DNA of 64,000 bases from Maribellus luteus (GTDB lineage: Bacteria; Bacteroidota; Bacteroidia; Bacteroidales; Prolixibacteraceae), in NCBI RefSeq assembly GCF_003576475.1, contig NZ_QWGR01000014.1, forward strand, positions 80,868-144,867, in the 5' to 3' direction. This document shows, piece by piece, positions 38,060 through 47,553 of this stretch; position 1 is the stretch's first letter, and every line of letters starts with the position of its first letter. A model generated the notes under the pieces. It was not told the origin of the DNA. It ran no database searches and saw only the letters and a list, made by a program, of their open reading frames with translations. The translations under genes were made by a program, and so were the position numbers.

Positions 38060-39622
38060 TCAATAAAAGATTTGTTTTTCGGGGTCGTTTGTGGAATAGA
38101 TAAGCATATCAGTCATATCAATCCAATAGCCTTCTTCGATATTCAAAGCCTTTAAGGTAATTGTGTGTGTGCCTTCCTTCATTTCATAATTCCAGGCTAC
38201 ATCGTGACGACTCACAAGCAGTTGGGTAGACAGTTTTATTTCCTCCACTAATTTATCGTCAATAAAAAGTTGCACATCGATAGTTGCAGCGGGTAAGTCC
38301 TCTTTTTTATAGGCTCTTCCCCTGATTACAAAAGCACATCCTTCCATTTTCAATGAGACTTCCGGATTTTGCGTTGAAATTTGTTTTTCTACCGTTTGCC
38401 TTTCTTTGGGATAAATTCCTTCAAAACTTATTTCCAGAGGAACTGTTTCAGGTGTTTGGTATTTAACAACCAGATTGTCGCCTTCTTCGTGTCCTCCATT
38501 CTTTTTTATCATTTCCGATGCATGACGAAAGCCGATTTCATATACCGTATTAAGAGACATGTCGGTATGTATGAAATTCAAATCCTCAACTTTGTCAATT
38601 CCCTGTTTCCAAAAATCCGGAATTTGACTATACCCCAGCATGGTTCCCAGGATTCCTGCAGCATTGGCCGGATTACAGTCCGAATCGTATCCGCATCGTG
38701 TGCTGATGTCGACTGTTGCTCCAAAATCGCCTTGTCCATACAATAACCCGATTACAATGTAAGCAGCATTGATTTTTGCATCGATATTAAACGGACGAAA
38801 AACGCCATTCGGACATCCTTTATCAAAAGTCCACTTTTTTTGCGTTTCAAACCATGTCTCTTTCCAGTCTTCTGGGTGTTGTTTGTGCCATTTAATCACA
38901 TCGGCAATGCACTGATAAAATTCACTTTCTGCCGGGATTAACTTCAAGGCTTCTTCCACAATAAACTCGATATCGTTGTGAATAAAAGCCAGAGAATACA
39001 TTGCGGCCACATAAATTCCTCCGTAAACACCATCGCCATAATTCATGATGTGGCCAATGCTATTTCCTATCTTAGCTGCAGAATTCACCATTCCGGGAGC
39101 CATTAATCCTGCGAAATCAGCTTCAATCTGAAAATCGATATCATCAGCATGAGGATTATTTTTCCAATACCCGGAAGCAGGAGGCATGATCCCGGCTAGT
39201 ATATTGGCGCGGGCTGCCTGGTTAGCATGCCAAAGGGCATATCCCGCGTTGGCAAATGCCAATGCATGCTCTGTAGCCGTAGCATCAAGACCGTGTTCCT
39301 CAAAAACTTTTACAAATGTCAAATCCATGTATATATCGTCGTATAATCCGGGTGTATTTTCATAATACCAGGCCATACGTGTACTGTCCCAAACAATGGG
39401 TACCTCATCACCAATCATGGTGCCGTTCCATTGAAATTCGGTTGGACCACCATATGTGCAGCCTATAACTTGTCCTGCCCATCCTCCTTTAATTTTGTCC
39501 ATCAACACCGCTTTGGGAATTATTACTTCCTTTGCTTTTTGAACCTCCTGTTTACAAGAGATCATTGCAATTAACATACAAAATAGAAAAACGAGATTAA
39601 TTTGCTTTTTCATAATTTTCAA
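38060..39622 (-). CDS. ADP-ribosylglycohydrolase-fold lipoprotein
   Basis: The 520-residue protein begins with a lipoprotein signal ending in MISC (start possibly Met4). It then has the ADP-ribosylglycohydrolase fold: GGWAGQVIGCTYGGPTEF near residue 46, metal-binding DDIYMDLTF near 95, ILAGIMPPASGYWKN near 142, and the second metal motif CGYDSDCNPANAAGILG near 309. A C-terminal beta-domain (about 390-510) is added. Normal family members remove ADP-ribose from proteins in the cytoplasm; this one is exported, so it probably cleaves another N- or O-glycosidic bond. It is the last gene of the GH16 unit. Confidence 0.88.
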   Translation of the reverse strand: MKIMKKQINLVFLFCMLIAMISCKQEVQKAKEVIIPKAVLMDKIKGGWAGQVIGCTYGGPTEFQWNGTMIGDEVPIVWDSTRMAWYYENTPGLYDDIYMDLTFVKVFEEHGLDATATEHALAFANAGYALWHANQAARANILAGIMPPASGYWKNNPHADDIDFQIEADFAGLMAPGMVNSAAKIGNSIGHIMNYGDGVYGGIYVAAMYSLAFIHNDIEFIVEEALKLIPAESEFYQCIADVIKWHKQHPEDWKETWFETQKKWTFDKGCPNGVFRPFNIDAKINAAYIVIGLLYGQGDFGATVDISTRCGYDSDCNPANAAGILGTMLGYSQIPDFWKQGIDKVEDLNFIHTDMSLNTVYEIGFRHASEMIKKNGGHEEGDNLVVKYQTPETVPLEISFEGIYPKERQTVEKQISTQNPEVSLKMEGCAFVIRGRAYKKEDLPAATIDVQLFIDDKLVEEIKLSTQLLVSRHDVAWNYEMKEGTHTITLKALNIEEGYWIDMTDMLIYSTNDPEKQIFY

Positions 39623-39726
39623 CTTACAAGATTACTTGACAATCAAAACAGAAAAGACCTGTAATATGGAATAGACAATAAAACATGTGATTACTAACAG
39701 ACTACTTTGTTCTTAGGATTGTTGTG

Positions 39727-40527
39727 TCATTTTTTGTAGACTTTAACATAATCAACAATAAATGTATCGGGAGCACATGCATTTTTAATTCCCTGAAGAT
39801 AAGAAGGTATTTCCATGCTGAGGATCATGTATTGATCGATGTGAGACAGTCCCTTGCTTAATTCGTGATATTTAAGCCCGTCGATAAAAAAAGCATATTT
39901 TTCGGGCGTCCATTCCAACGCAAAAGTATGAAAACCTTTGGAAAGCCCTTCCAGTTCGCTGTTCAGGGCTCCTACTGATTGCTGATTAGGACCGTAGGCC
40001 CAGTGAATACAATGAGTCATGTGATCTTCTCCCAAACCGCGGAAGTATTCAAAAATATCAATCTCCGCACCATAAACAGCAGGATCCTCTCCCTGTGAGA
40101 TCTGCGGTGACTGCATCCAGAAAGCAGCCCACGGGCCATCTCCTCTTTGTAGGCGGGCACGGCATTCAAAATACCCGTAAGTGGTATTAAATGTAGCTTG
40201 AGTTCCCACTGCACAGCCCATGATGCTGTCTTTTTTTATGTCGTACATCAGGTACAGGTTTCCGTCTTCAACTTTTACCATCGAAGGATCATTGTACCCA
40301 ATCCGGCGAGGCCCGTTACCTCTGGTTTTCCATTTGGTTGTGTCAAGTTCATTTCCGGAAAAATTATCTTGCCAGAATAGTTTGTACCCTTCTTCCAGCG
40401 GGTCAAAGATTTCCTGTGAAAGAGCAGTGTTCTTTGGAGCCGGAACAGATACTGGTTTTTTCTCTGAAATCCGGCATGCCGGTAATAACGTTGTTATTAA
40501 AATCAGTATTGTAAATAAATTTTTCAT
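39727..40527 (-). CDS. GH16 endo-beta-glucanase/galactanase-like lipoprotein
   Basis: From the ATG at 40527 the protein has 266 residues with a lipoprotein signal ending in LLPAC. The GH16 jelly roll is complete: FWQDNFSGNELDTTKW near residue 51, ECRARLQRGDGPWAAFWM near 121, the catalytic ExDxxE motif as Glu155, Asp157 and Glu160 in AEIDIFEYF, and HTFALEWTPEKYAFFIDG near 215. GH16 enzymes cut beta-1,3/1,4-glucans or galactans with retention. Lacking the extra Met insertion of some laminarinases, its substrate is uncertain. It lies downstream of a terminator that follows the oxidoreductase gene, so it starts a separate transcript with the next gene. Confidence 0.9.
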   Translation of the reverse strand: MKNLFTILILITTLLPACRISEKKPVSVPAPKNTALSQEIFDPLEEGYKLFWQDNFSGNELDTTKWKTRGNGPRRIGYNDPSMVKVEDGNLYLMYDIKKDSIMGCAVGTQATFNTTYGYFECRARLQRGDGPWAAFWMQSPQISQGEDPAVYGAEIDIFEYFRGLGEDHMTHCIHWAYGPNQQSVGALNSELEGLSKGFHTFALEWTPEKYAFFIDGLKYHELSKGLSHIDQYMILSMEIPSYLQGIKNACAPDTFIVDYVKVYKK

Positions 40528-40628
40528 AAAATATAGGTAAAGGTTTATAATCATAACTCTTGGCGAGAAGAACTATGTTTTTATTGTGCTTTTCTGCATC
40601 CTCATAATTCAATGGAGAAAATGTTTTT

Positions 40629-40668
40629 AAAAAGGCCCCGGACAAGAGAATCCGGGAGTTCCTTTTTT
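40629..40668 (-). terminator. Rho-independent terminator after the Gfo oxidoreductase gene (40692-42200)
   Basis: On the minus strand the arms AAAAAAGG and CCTTTTT enclose a 6-bp CCCGGA/TCCGGG stem with an 8-nt loop, followed by a run of T. It begins 24 bp past the stop codon at 40692. It separates the Tat-enzyme cluster from the GH16 and ADP-ribosylglycohydrolase genes. Confidence 0.8.
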
Positions 40669-40691
40669 AAACTACATTATTAAAGAGAAGG

Positions 40692-42200
40692 CTAACTTCG
40701 TGGCATTTCGGGTAAGGACCATCCGTTGCGGTAGGTATGTTTTACCCATTCAGTTGCTAAGTCTTTTGCATTAAACTCTGCAAACTGTCGATTAAAGCGT
40801 GGATCTCCATCGATAACTTCAAATTTATCGACAGAAACGATTTTTATTTTGTCAGAATCGGAGATATTGGTAAAACGCATGTTTTCACCATCCCAATTAA
40901 GAGTTCGTTTCAAATCTTGTAACCTAACAGCCAGCACACCCATTACTACCATTTCATTGAACGGTCCGGCATAAGCGAAATTAGCACTCGCTTCTTTTCT
41001 ACTACCAGCAGGTTCTTTACAGGCTCGAATCCAGTCGCGCTCGTGGGCACCGCTCCATGGACCTTCATCAGCCCCTGGAATACGAGGAATAACAGGATCG
41101 GGTTCTTTGAAATCATCCATTTTGGAATAGGGAAGTAAGGTGGGTTTCATTCCGTAATAACTGGTCATTATTTTTCCTTTGGTTCCCACAAAAAGGAGTC
41201 CTCCACCAATGTCTTTTCCCAATATTTCACCATCGAGCAATTCCAGTGGGCGGCGGGGTAGCAAGCCACCATCGTACCAGGTTACTTTTACTTCGGGCAT
41301 ACCTACATAGGGTAAATTTGTGCGTGCCGGGAATGTGTATTCAACAATCTCGGCATGTGGAGCACTTTCTGTGTTAATGAGCGTAGACGAAGCTTCTACT
41401 TTACTTGGGTATTTCAACTTGAGTGCCCAGAACACCGGATCAAGAACATGGCAAGCCATGTCACCTAATGCGCCGGTACCAAAATCCCACCAGCCGCGCC
41501 AGTTCCATGGAGTATAGGCTGAATGATAGGGGCGGTGTGCTGCCGGCCCCAGGAAGAGATCCCAGTCCAGCGTTTTGGGAACTTTCATCTTTTCAGTTGG
41601 TCGTTGTAATCCCTGTGGCCATACAGGGCGGTCGGTCCAGGCATGTACTTCAGTCACTTCGCCAATGGCTCCCGACCAGATCCATTCACACACGCGACGA
41701 ATATCGTTGCCCGAATTTCCCTGGTTTCCCATTTGGGTCGCAACGCCATATTTTTCAGCCAATCTGGTAAGTAAGCGTGATTCATAAACCGAGTGAGTCA
41801 ATGGTTTCTGTGTATAAACATGTTTACCCAAAGTAATGGCATGAGCTGTTACACCGGCATGAGTATGGTCAGGGGTAGCTACCATTACCGCATCGATGGA
41901 ATTCCCCATTTTGTCGAGCATTTCTCTCCAGTCTTTGAATTGCTGAGCTTTGGGATAATCGCTGAATGTTTTGGCTGCATAATCCCAGTCGACATCGCAA
42001 AGAGCAACAATATTTTCACCGCTCATGTTGCGCAGATTGTTGCGTCCCATACCTCCAACTCCAATTCCGGCAATATTTAACTTGTCGCTGGGAGCCACAT
42101 GCCCAAATTGTTTACCCAGAACGCTGCCTGGAACGATTGAAAAACCGGCCCCGGCCAACGCAGAGACCTTTACAAATTTTCTTCTGTTGATATTTTTCAT
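40692..42200 (-). CDS. Tat-exported Gfo/Idh/MocA oxidoreductase (copy 2)
   Basis: The 502-residue protein begins with a twin-arginine signal (NRRKFVKVSALAGAGF). The Rossmann fold follows with GIGVGGMGRNN near residue 46, ALCDVDW near 67, DAVMVATPDHTHAG near 103, and the catalytic-lysine segment YTQKPLTHS near 130, where Gln replaces the usual Glu of EKP. The longer C-terminal domain contains WNWRGWWDFGTGALGDMACH near 232, typical of Bacteroidota Gfo proteins related to GH109 and glycan 3-oxidation enzymes. Tat export of a folded protein with NAD(P) bound parallels the well-known periplasmic glucose-fructose oxidoreductase. It ends the seven-gene module described under findings. Confidence 0.9.
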   Translation of the reverse strand: MKNINRRKFVKVSALAGAGFSIVPGSVLGKQFGHVAPSDKLNIAGIGVGGMGRNNLRNMSGENIVALCDVDWDYAAKTFSDYPKAQQFKDWREMLDKMGNSIDAVMVATPDHTHAGVTAHAITLGKHVYTQKPLTHSVYESRLLTRLAEKYGVATQMGNQGNSGNDIRRVCEWIWSGAIGEVTEVHAWTDRPVWPQGLQRPTEKMKVPKTLDWDLFLGPAAHRPYHSAYTPWNWRGWWDFGTGALGDMACHVLDPVFWALKLKYPSKVEASSTLINTESAPHAEIVEYTFPARTNLPYVGMPEVKVTWYDGGLLPRRPLELLDGEILGKDIGGGLLFVGTKGKIMTSYYGMKPTLLPYSKMDDFKEPDPVIPRIPGADEGPWSGAHERDWIRACKEPAGSRKEASANFAYAGPFNEMVVMGVLAVRLQDLKRTLNWDGENMRFTNISDSDKIKIVSVDKFEVIDGDPRFNRQFAEFNAKDLATEWVKHTYRNGWSLPEMPRS

Positions 42201-42257
42201 GTTTTGTAGTTTTAAAAATGTATCAGGAAGAATCCAACGAATATTTGCACTTCTTAC

Positions 42258-43691
42258 TTACTCCGAAACTTTAAGTAGTTTTCTTATTCCGTTTAAGAGA
42301 ACATCTTCAACTTCGGGAGTCACCGAGCTTGTTTGGATCTCGTAACCTTCCTGTTGGTAAGCTTCCTTGGTACCAATATAGAGGGGGCCGTAATCGCCGT
42401 AGGCTGCCATTGCAACAAACAAGTCGGGTTTCATCTTTTTGGCAGCGAGCTGGTATTCAATAAACAGTTCGCCGGGCATAAACAGGATGCGTCCTTTCCC
42501 CAAGCTTAAACAGCCCAGATCGATTTTATGCCCAGCCTGTGTTCGTTTGTACCAGGCCAGTTTGCCCATGTAATTGGGCAGGTAGTTAAACGGTAGATCT
42601 TTCTCATGCATTTTGGTTTCAATTTCGTCCAGAGTACTGGCAGGAGGAAGAGTAACCGGGTAGGCTTCCCAGTTCAGCTGATTGGGCGATATTTCCACCC
42701 GTTCGCTGTTTTCCCAGGCTCGCTTCATGCCGTCAGCCAATCTTTGGGCCAGAATGCCACGATTCTCTTTTGATCCGTCGTTGTATTTTCCGGCTGCAAT
42801 GTTTCCTCCAGCCCCGTTGAAATGCACATGCATGGCATCCGGAACTTCCAACTGGCGCAAAAAACGAGCCGTGCCGGGAAAGTCGGGATTAGGTACCTGT
42901 GTGAGGTAATAACTTTGTGGATGCGTGGCGTAAAAGCTTAAAACGGCTACCGGAGTTTCTCCGTCCCAGAAACCAATGACCGAAACCATGGGATCAATCA
43001 GTCCTTCGGGTTGGGCTCTCATCAGGGAATCTTTGCAGGATGAACCCCGCATGGCGAAAACTTTACCTTCTGGGGTAAGCATCCGTCGGTTGGAAGCCAC
43101 TTTGTAAACGGGGGCTTCTCCAAAACTGATATGAGAAACGGCTCTGGCATGCAGCATTGATTCCTTTACTGATTGTGCCAGCTTGTGGATCAGCCCTCGG
43201 GCGAAACTCCCTTCGAAACACCCGGGATCTATATTTGCATCGCGGAGGATCTGCTCGGCGCTGAAGTCGCAAATCGGGGCGTCGTGTTGGTGCAGAGTAT
43301 GCACTGCCACTCTCTCAGGGGTGGTGCCTGCAGCATGGGCAAGTGCTTGTTTGAAAGCATCCTGACCACCGTTGGCAATCCCGATCCAGTCGACAACACA
43401 TAAAACGATCGGATCATCACTTCCCCGGATTACCACGCCCCGTGCCCGGAGACTTAGATCCCACGAATTAATCATGGGACCGTAAGTCAGCAGACTGCCA
43501 ACAGGAGGAGTTGCATCCACATCGAAAGCAGATACATATACAGATGACGCTCCTTCCTGAGCTGCCAGGCTTCCTGTTCCCGGGAAACATACAAGATGTC
43601 CCCCCAATAGGAACAGGAAGATAAAAAGTTTGCAAATGATTGCTTTCTTCCGAATGATGCTAAACAGATTTAAGCTGATCCCGGTTTTCAT
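42258..43691 (-). CDS. Neutral-ceramidase-like amidohydrolase (copy 2)
   Basis: The 477-residue protein has a long N-terminus with a membrane segment (LFIFLFLLGGHLVCF) acting as signal peptide. The neutral/alkaline ceramidase N-terminal fold is visible: FDVDATPPVGSLLTYGP near residue 57, VDWIGIANGG near 96, zinc-binding HTLHQHDAP near 131, a second His in YATHPQSYYL near 258, and HFNGAGGNIAAGKYND near 290. Real ceramidases release fatty acid from N-acyl sphingosine; bacterial homologues of this type are poorly studied. The start overlaps the 3' end of the aminotransferase gene by 32 bp, showing translational coupling. An N-acyl amino sugar or lipid amide substrate is inferred. Confidence 0.85.
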   Translation of the reverse strand: MKTGISLNLFSIIRKKAIICKLFIFLFLLGGHLVCFPGTGSLAAQEGASSVYVSAFDVDATPPVGSLLTYGPMINSWDLSLRARGVVIRGSDDPIVLCVVDWIGIANGGQDAFKQALAHAAGTTPERVAVHTLHQHDAPICDFSAEQILRDANIDPGCFEGSFARGLIHKLAQSVKESMLHARAVSHISFGEAPVYKVASNRRMLTPEGKVFAMRGSSCKDSLMRAQPEGLIDPMVSVIGFWDGETPVAVLSFYATHPQSYYLTQVPNPDFPGTARFLRQLEVPDAMHVHFNGAGGNIAAGKYNDGSKENRGILAQRLADGMKRAWENSERVEISPNQLNWEAYPVTLPPASTLDEIETKMHEKDLPFNYLPNYMGKLAWYKRTQAGHKIDLGCLSLGKGRILFMPGELFIEYQLAAKKMKPDLFVAMAAYGDYGPLYIGTKEAYQQEGYEIQTSSVTPEVEDVLLNGIRKLLKVSE

Positions 43692-45015
43692 ATAATTTTG
43701 TCATTGCATTGATGATGTCATCCATGTCTTGCTGAGTACCCAACAGCGGACCCGAAGCCCACAACATTAGCATTTCTTCGTCGCAAATTAAGTCGCAAAC
43801 AGGGCAAGCCATTTCTTCTTTGTATTGCTTCAGCCTATCTTCTCCGTACATGTACTTGTACTCTTTCCTGTTCATAATATTCTCAACCCAGGGTTCCTTG
43901 TGCAGACCGTTTGTAATATAAGGGCTGACATTAATTCCTTCCGCAGAAAGAGCCTTGAGGTATTTCTCACGCGGAATTCCATTGTATACTTCCTTGTTAT
44001 AATTCATCGTGTACAGGTAGAACGATCCTTCTTCGGTTCCATCGTACAATTTCTGAGGGGTAACCCCGGGAATATCCTTGATTTTGGAAGACAGGTAATT
44101 CGCATTTTTGTTACGAAGAACATGTCTTTCAAGTGCTGTTGGCAGCTGGCCTAACAGGATGGCACCTTCAAACTCATTCATCCGGTATTTGGGACCGATG
44201 GTTTCCGTACGGCCTTGTTTCGAGGTTCCGTGGTTTTGAACCGTGTAACATTGTTCCAGCAGTTCTTCATTGTTGCTAATAATACTACCTCCCTCTCCAC
44301 AGGATACTACTTTCGAGGTTTGATGGCTAAAGCAGCCTACATCACCTATCGATCCAAGCATCTTGCCGCGGAATTTTGCGAAATGAGCCTGACAGGCATC
44401 TTCAATCAAAAAGAGATTGTGTTTCTTGGCTATCTGAAGAAAGCGATCCAGGTCGGCGGGTTGTCCCATCATATGTACCGGTATAATAGCCTTGGTATTT
44501 TTGGTAATACGTCGTTCTACATCATCAGGGTCCAGCTGGAATGAATAACGGTCGATGTCACCCAGCACAGGAAGTGCTCTGGCGGAAAGGATGGCCGAGA
44601 TGGTTCCGGGATCGGTATAAGGGGAGGTGATTACCTCGTCGCCAGGGCCTAAGCCCAAAGCTTCTACCGACGTATGAAGGGCTTGTGTGCCTGAGCCTAC
44701 TGCAATACAGCGGGGAACTCCCATCATCTTTGCATACTCCTTTTCGAAGGTAGCAACTGTTCCAGTTGCGGATTGGATGCGACACCAGATACCACTTTGG
44801 GTTGTTTTTTCAATTTCCTCCAATACTTTTTTGTCTACGTATGGCCAACCAGGCCAGGGTTTATTCGCGCGTACAGCTTCTCCTCCCAGAATAGCTAATT
44901 TATTGCTGGTACCGGAAGCTCCAAAAGCCTGCATTCCTCCCAGGGTTATAGTTCCCACTGCTCCGGCGGAAACTGTTCCAACAAAGCTCCTTCTCGTAAC
45001 GTTTTTAGGTTTCAT
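43660..45015 (-). CDS. Tat-exported DegT/DnrJ/EryC1/StrS aminotransferase (copy 2)
   Basis: The 451-residue protein carries a twin-arginine signal (VTRRSFVGTVSAGAVGT) ahead of a complete fold-type I PLP aminotransferase. GSGTQALHTSVEALGLGPGD near residue 108 binds PLP phosphate, Asp206 and Gln209 in IEDACQAH stack and pair with PLP, and Lys235 in CFSHQTSKVVSCGEGG is the Schiff-base lysine. DegT enzymes exchange amino and keto groups on sugars, normally on nucleotide sugars in the cytoplasm. A signal peptide here is unusual, and all PLP residues are kept, so it should be active outside. It lies between an oxidoreductase and a ceramidase-like gene. Confidence 0.92.
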   Translation of the reverse strand: MKPKNVTRRSFVGTVSAGAVGTITLGGMQAFGASGTSNKLAILGGEAVRANKPWPGWPYVDKKVLEEIEKTTQSGIWCRIQSATGTVATFEKEYAKMMGVPRCIAVGSGTQALHTSVEALGLGPGDEVITSPYTDPGTISAILSARALPVLGDIDRYSFQLDPDDVERRITKNTKAIIPVHMMGQPADLDRFLQIAKKHNLFLIEDACQAHFAKFRGKMLGSIGDVGCFSHQTSKVVSCGEGGSIISNNEELLEQCYTVQNHGTSKQGRTETIGPKYRMNEFEGAILLGQLPTALERHVLRNKNANYLSSKIKDIPGVTPQKLYDGTEEGSFYLYTMNYNKEVYNGIPREKYLKALSAEGINVSPYITNGLHKEPWVENIMNRKEYKYMYGEDRLKQYKEEMACPVCDLICDEEMLMLWASGPLLGTQQDMDDIINAMTKLYENRDQLKSV

Positions 45016-45088
45016 TTTTGATTAATTTTGATAAGTTTATTGTTTTTATTAGTAAAGACAAGCGTGACTTTTTTATGAAAGAAAAGAG

Positions 45089-46129
45089 TTATGTCTGATA
45101 CTTATATTTTTTGTTTTGCTTTCTTGCTTTCTCCATTATCAGGTCAACAGACACCGGTTTTCCTCCGTTTTTAACACTCACGTCTGCGGCCTCCATGAAA
45201 GCCAGAATCTCTAAAGTCTCCACAGGTTGAACCGGTACTTTCCCTGTATCGAAATATTTTACAATCTCTTTTAACAGCGGATTGTAGCCGTTATACGACC
45301 CAAGTGTTTTAATCGCTTTTTCTCCGAAGATGCGACCTCCATACCCTGACTCTCCTTTCCTGATTCCTCTGAATGTCCCAATTCGTCCGTCTTGCCAGAT
45401 TCCTGTTACCACATCCGCACCGGGAGTATAGGCCCGTGTAACTGTTTTGCAGCCTGTCCCCATGGCTGTGAATAGAGGCTCAACCCCATGAATTCCGTAC
45501 CAAAACAAATCGGGATGTGTTTTTTCCATCGGTGCCGGACTGTATGTTTCAGCACCAAGCACTTTCCCCACTGCCCCGTTTAGCACTTCATCCATTCCTT
45601 GGATGTAACGGAGAGAAGAAGATGAGAATACCGGAACGCCGTAATGGTTGGCAGCATCAAAAATTGTTATGGCATCAGCAAGAGAAGCAGTCATGGGTTT
45701 GTCGATAAACATACGTTTGCCCGATTTTAAAACAGGAATTGCTTGTTCCAAGTGTCGACGACCATCATTGGTTTCAAGAAGGACCACGTCAACCAAGTCC
45801 AGCAATTCATCGATCGAACGGGTTATGGTAATCCCCATTTCTCTCATTTGCTTTGTGTACCCTTCGATAGTATCAACACTCGATTTTATATCAAGGCTAC
45901 CTTGCGGATAGGCTGCAACAACTTTATATCCCAAAAAATCATTAGAGTTTTCAGCGGTATTCATTGCTTTTGTAAAGGCAATGCTGTGAGATGTATCAAG
46001 TCCGATAATACCAACTTTTTTTCCGGAAAGTTCTCCGGCGAAATAAGGCTTTGCCAGGGCTGCCGGGGCAAAGGCCACTCCCGCTCCGGCAATAGCGCTA
46101 TTGATGATAAAATTTCTTCTGTTGGTCAT
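45089..46129 (-). CDS. Tat-exported Gfo/Idh/MocA oxidoreductase (copy 1), short form
   Basis: The 346-residue protein has a twin-arginine signal (TNRRNFIINSAIAGAGVAFA) and a Rossmann domain beginning KVGIIGLDTSHSIAF near residue 37. The normal glycine-rich GxGxxG is replaced by GLDTSH, a variant also met in other Gfo-like families. ETNDGRRHLEQAIPVL near 119 and the FIDKPMTA segment near 140 hold the expected lysine of the EKP-type motif. Residues about 165-346 form the substrate domain (YGIHGVEPLFTAMGTGCKTV). It lies 9 bp after the propeller lipoprotein and 73 bp before the second aminotransferase. The substrate is unknown. Confidence 0.87.
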   Translation of the reverse strand: MTNRRNFIINSAIAGAGVAFAPAALAKPYFAGELSGKKVGIIGLDTSHSIAFTKAMNTAENSNDFLGYKVVAAYPQGSLDIKSSVDTIEGYTKQMREMGITITRSIDELLDLVDVVLLETNDGRRHLEQAIPVLKSGKRMFIDKPMTASLADAITIFDAANHYGVPVFSSSSLRYIQGMDEVLNGAVGKVLGAETYSPAPMEKTHPDLFWYGIHGVEPLFTAMGTGCKTVTRAYTPGADVVTGIWQDGRIGTFRGIRKGESGYGGRIFGEKAIKTLGSYNGYNPLLKEIVKYFDTGKVPVQPVETLEILAFMEAADVSVKNGGKPVSVDLIMEKARKQNKKYKYQT

Positions 46130-46138
46130 TTTATGTTG

Positions 46139-47515
46139 TTATTCAAAAGGATTGGGAATAATCACCAAGTCTTCGATTTCTTTTCCCTCGTGCATGAAAC
46201 GGGCCAGTGTATACACTTTGCCATCCTGTCCCACGGTGATGGAATTTACGTAGGTTGGGCGGTTTCCGTCTTCATAAAAGATGGGGCCGTGGTCGGTATA
46301 AGTGCTTGTTGGGATATGATAGGTAATAAGGTGGAGGTTTTCCAATCCCTTGGCTGCACCCATGGCAATCTCGTCGACTCCTTTTACACGTTTGCCGTCG
46401 ATGTAGATTGGTCCGCCGGTCAGGTAGTAGATGGTTTGCCCGTCGGGTCCCAGGTCGAAGCCCAGGTAACCATAGCTGAACTGGTCGAACATACCGCTTT
46501 TGCGGGATGGTTCAGAAGTGATGCGGTCGACGATCTCTATTTTGGGCACCTTAGGATCGAATCGGAACAGGTAACCCGAGTTGCCATGTACCCCGTAGGC
46601 TACATTTTCCTGCGGGTACCACACGATACGTCTCCAGTTGTATTGCATGCTGCCCGGACGAGTGGGGTCGTACTTACCAAAATAGTCCAGCTTCAGGTCG
46701 ATGCCTTCCAGTTTCTTGATTTGCTGCTCACCCCCGGGGTTGTAGTAGAGGATGTCTCCTTCCGAGGTGGAAAAATAAACGGTTCCATCGCGCGGATCAA
46801 CTACCATAGAACGGCACAATACACGGTAGTCTTCTCCTGGTTTGCCTGCTTCTCCGTTAGCCGAAAATTTTCCCAGGTTTTTAAGTTGGTCCTTGGCCAC
46901 ATCGTAATGCAGGAAGTACCCGAAGGGCCAAGAAATACCGTAAATATGTCCACGCTCAGTGTCCATGGTCATGGTCACGAAGGCTTCGCCATCGGGGGCT
47001 GTGGCCAGGTCTTCCCATTTGCCCGATGCCAGGTCGTACGAAAGTATGTGTCCTCCCGGGTAGAGTTTGTAACCTTCTGGCGGATCCTGTACCATCATCT
47101 CCATACCATCGATCATTTGGTAGTAACCGGCATGGGTGGATATGTACAATTTTCCCTTGCTTTCGTAGAAGTTGCAATGTGATTTTCCCTGCGAGATGGT
47201 TTTCAAACCGGCTTCACCACAAAGTTCGGTGATATCCCCCAGGTGGTCGATTTTATCAGTAGTTGGATCGTAAACGTAATACTGTCCGCCGGTATCGATT
47301 GATTGGGAAGAAAGGCAATAGTAAATACGTCCGTCACTGGCTGCGGTAATGGTGTTATATGTGTCGTGGGCCAGCGGGAATCCCGAGTAATAGTGTTTGG
47401 CTACCAGGGGTTTCTTTTCTCCCACTGTCGCTTTTTCGTTCTCTCTTTTTCCTGTTTCCGTGCATCCTGCTGCGAGAAGAACCAGCAGCAGAGCCATCAT
47501 AAATGTAGGTCTCAT
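46139..47515 (-). CDS. Beta-propeller lipoprotein of unknown function
   Basis: The 458-residue protein has a lipobox (LLLVLLAAGC) and a string of similar beta-blades: SDGRIYYCLSSQSIDTGGQ, HCNFYESKGKLYISTH, DTERGHIYGISWPFGYFLHY, VDPRDGTVYFSTSEGDILYY and DLGPDGQTIYYLTGGPIYID. This is a seven-bladed propeller, probably used for binding or as an isomerase/lyase scaffold. No catalytic motif is clear. It sits inside the aminotransferase, ceramidase and oxidoreductase module but is present only once, between the first ceramidase-like gene (38 bp) and the first oxidoreductase gene (9 bp). Confidence 0.7.
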   Translation of the reverse strand: MRPTFMMALLLVLLAAGCTETGKRENEKATVGEKKPLVAKHYYSGFPLAHDTYNTITAASDGRIYYCLSSQSIDTGGQYYVYDPTTDKIDHLGDITELCGEAGLKTISQGKSHCNFYESKGKLYISTHAGYYQMIDGMEMMVQDPPEGYKLYPGGHILSYDLASGKWEDLATAPDGEAFVTMTMDTERGHIYGISWPFGYFLHYDVAKDQLKNLGKFSANGEAGKPGEDYRVLCRSMVVDPRDGTVYFSTSEGDILYYNPGGEQQIKKLEGIDLKLDYFGKYDPTRPGSMQYNWRRIVWYPQENVAYGVHGNSGYLFRFDPKVPKIEIVDRITSEPSRKSGMFDQFSYGYLGFDLGPDGQTIYYLTGGPIYIDGKRVKGVDEIAMGAAKGLENLHLITYHIPTSTYTDHGPIFYEDGNRPTYVNSITVGQDGKVYTLARFMHEGKEIEDLVIIPNPFE

Positions 47516-47553
47516 AAATAAATCTTAGGTTATTAATAAATTATTTTATTTGA

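Noticed and set aside
45743..47182. Long plus-strand open frame of 479 codons
   Set aside because: It is antisense to the propeller and oxidoreductase genes, has no recognisable domain and no signal, and the minus-strand genes are clear.
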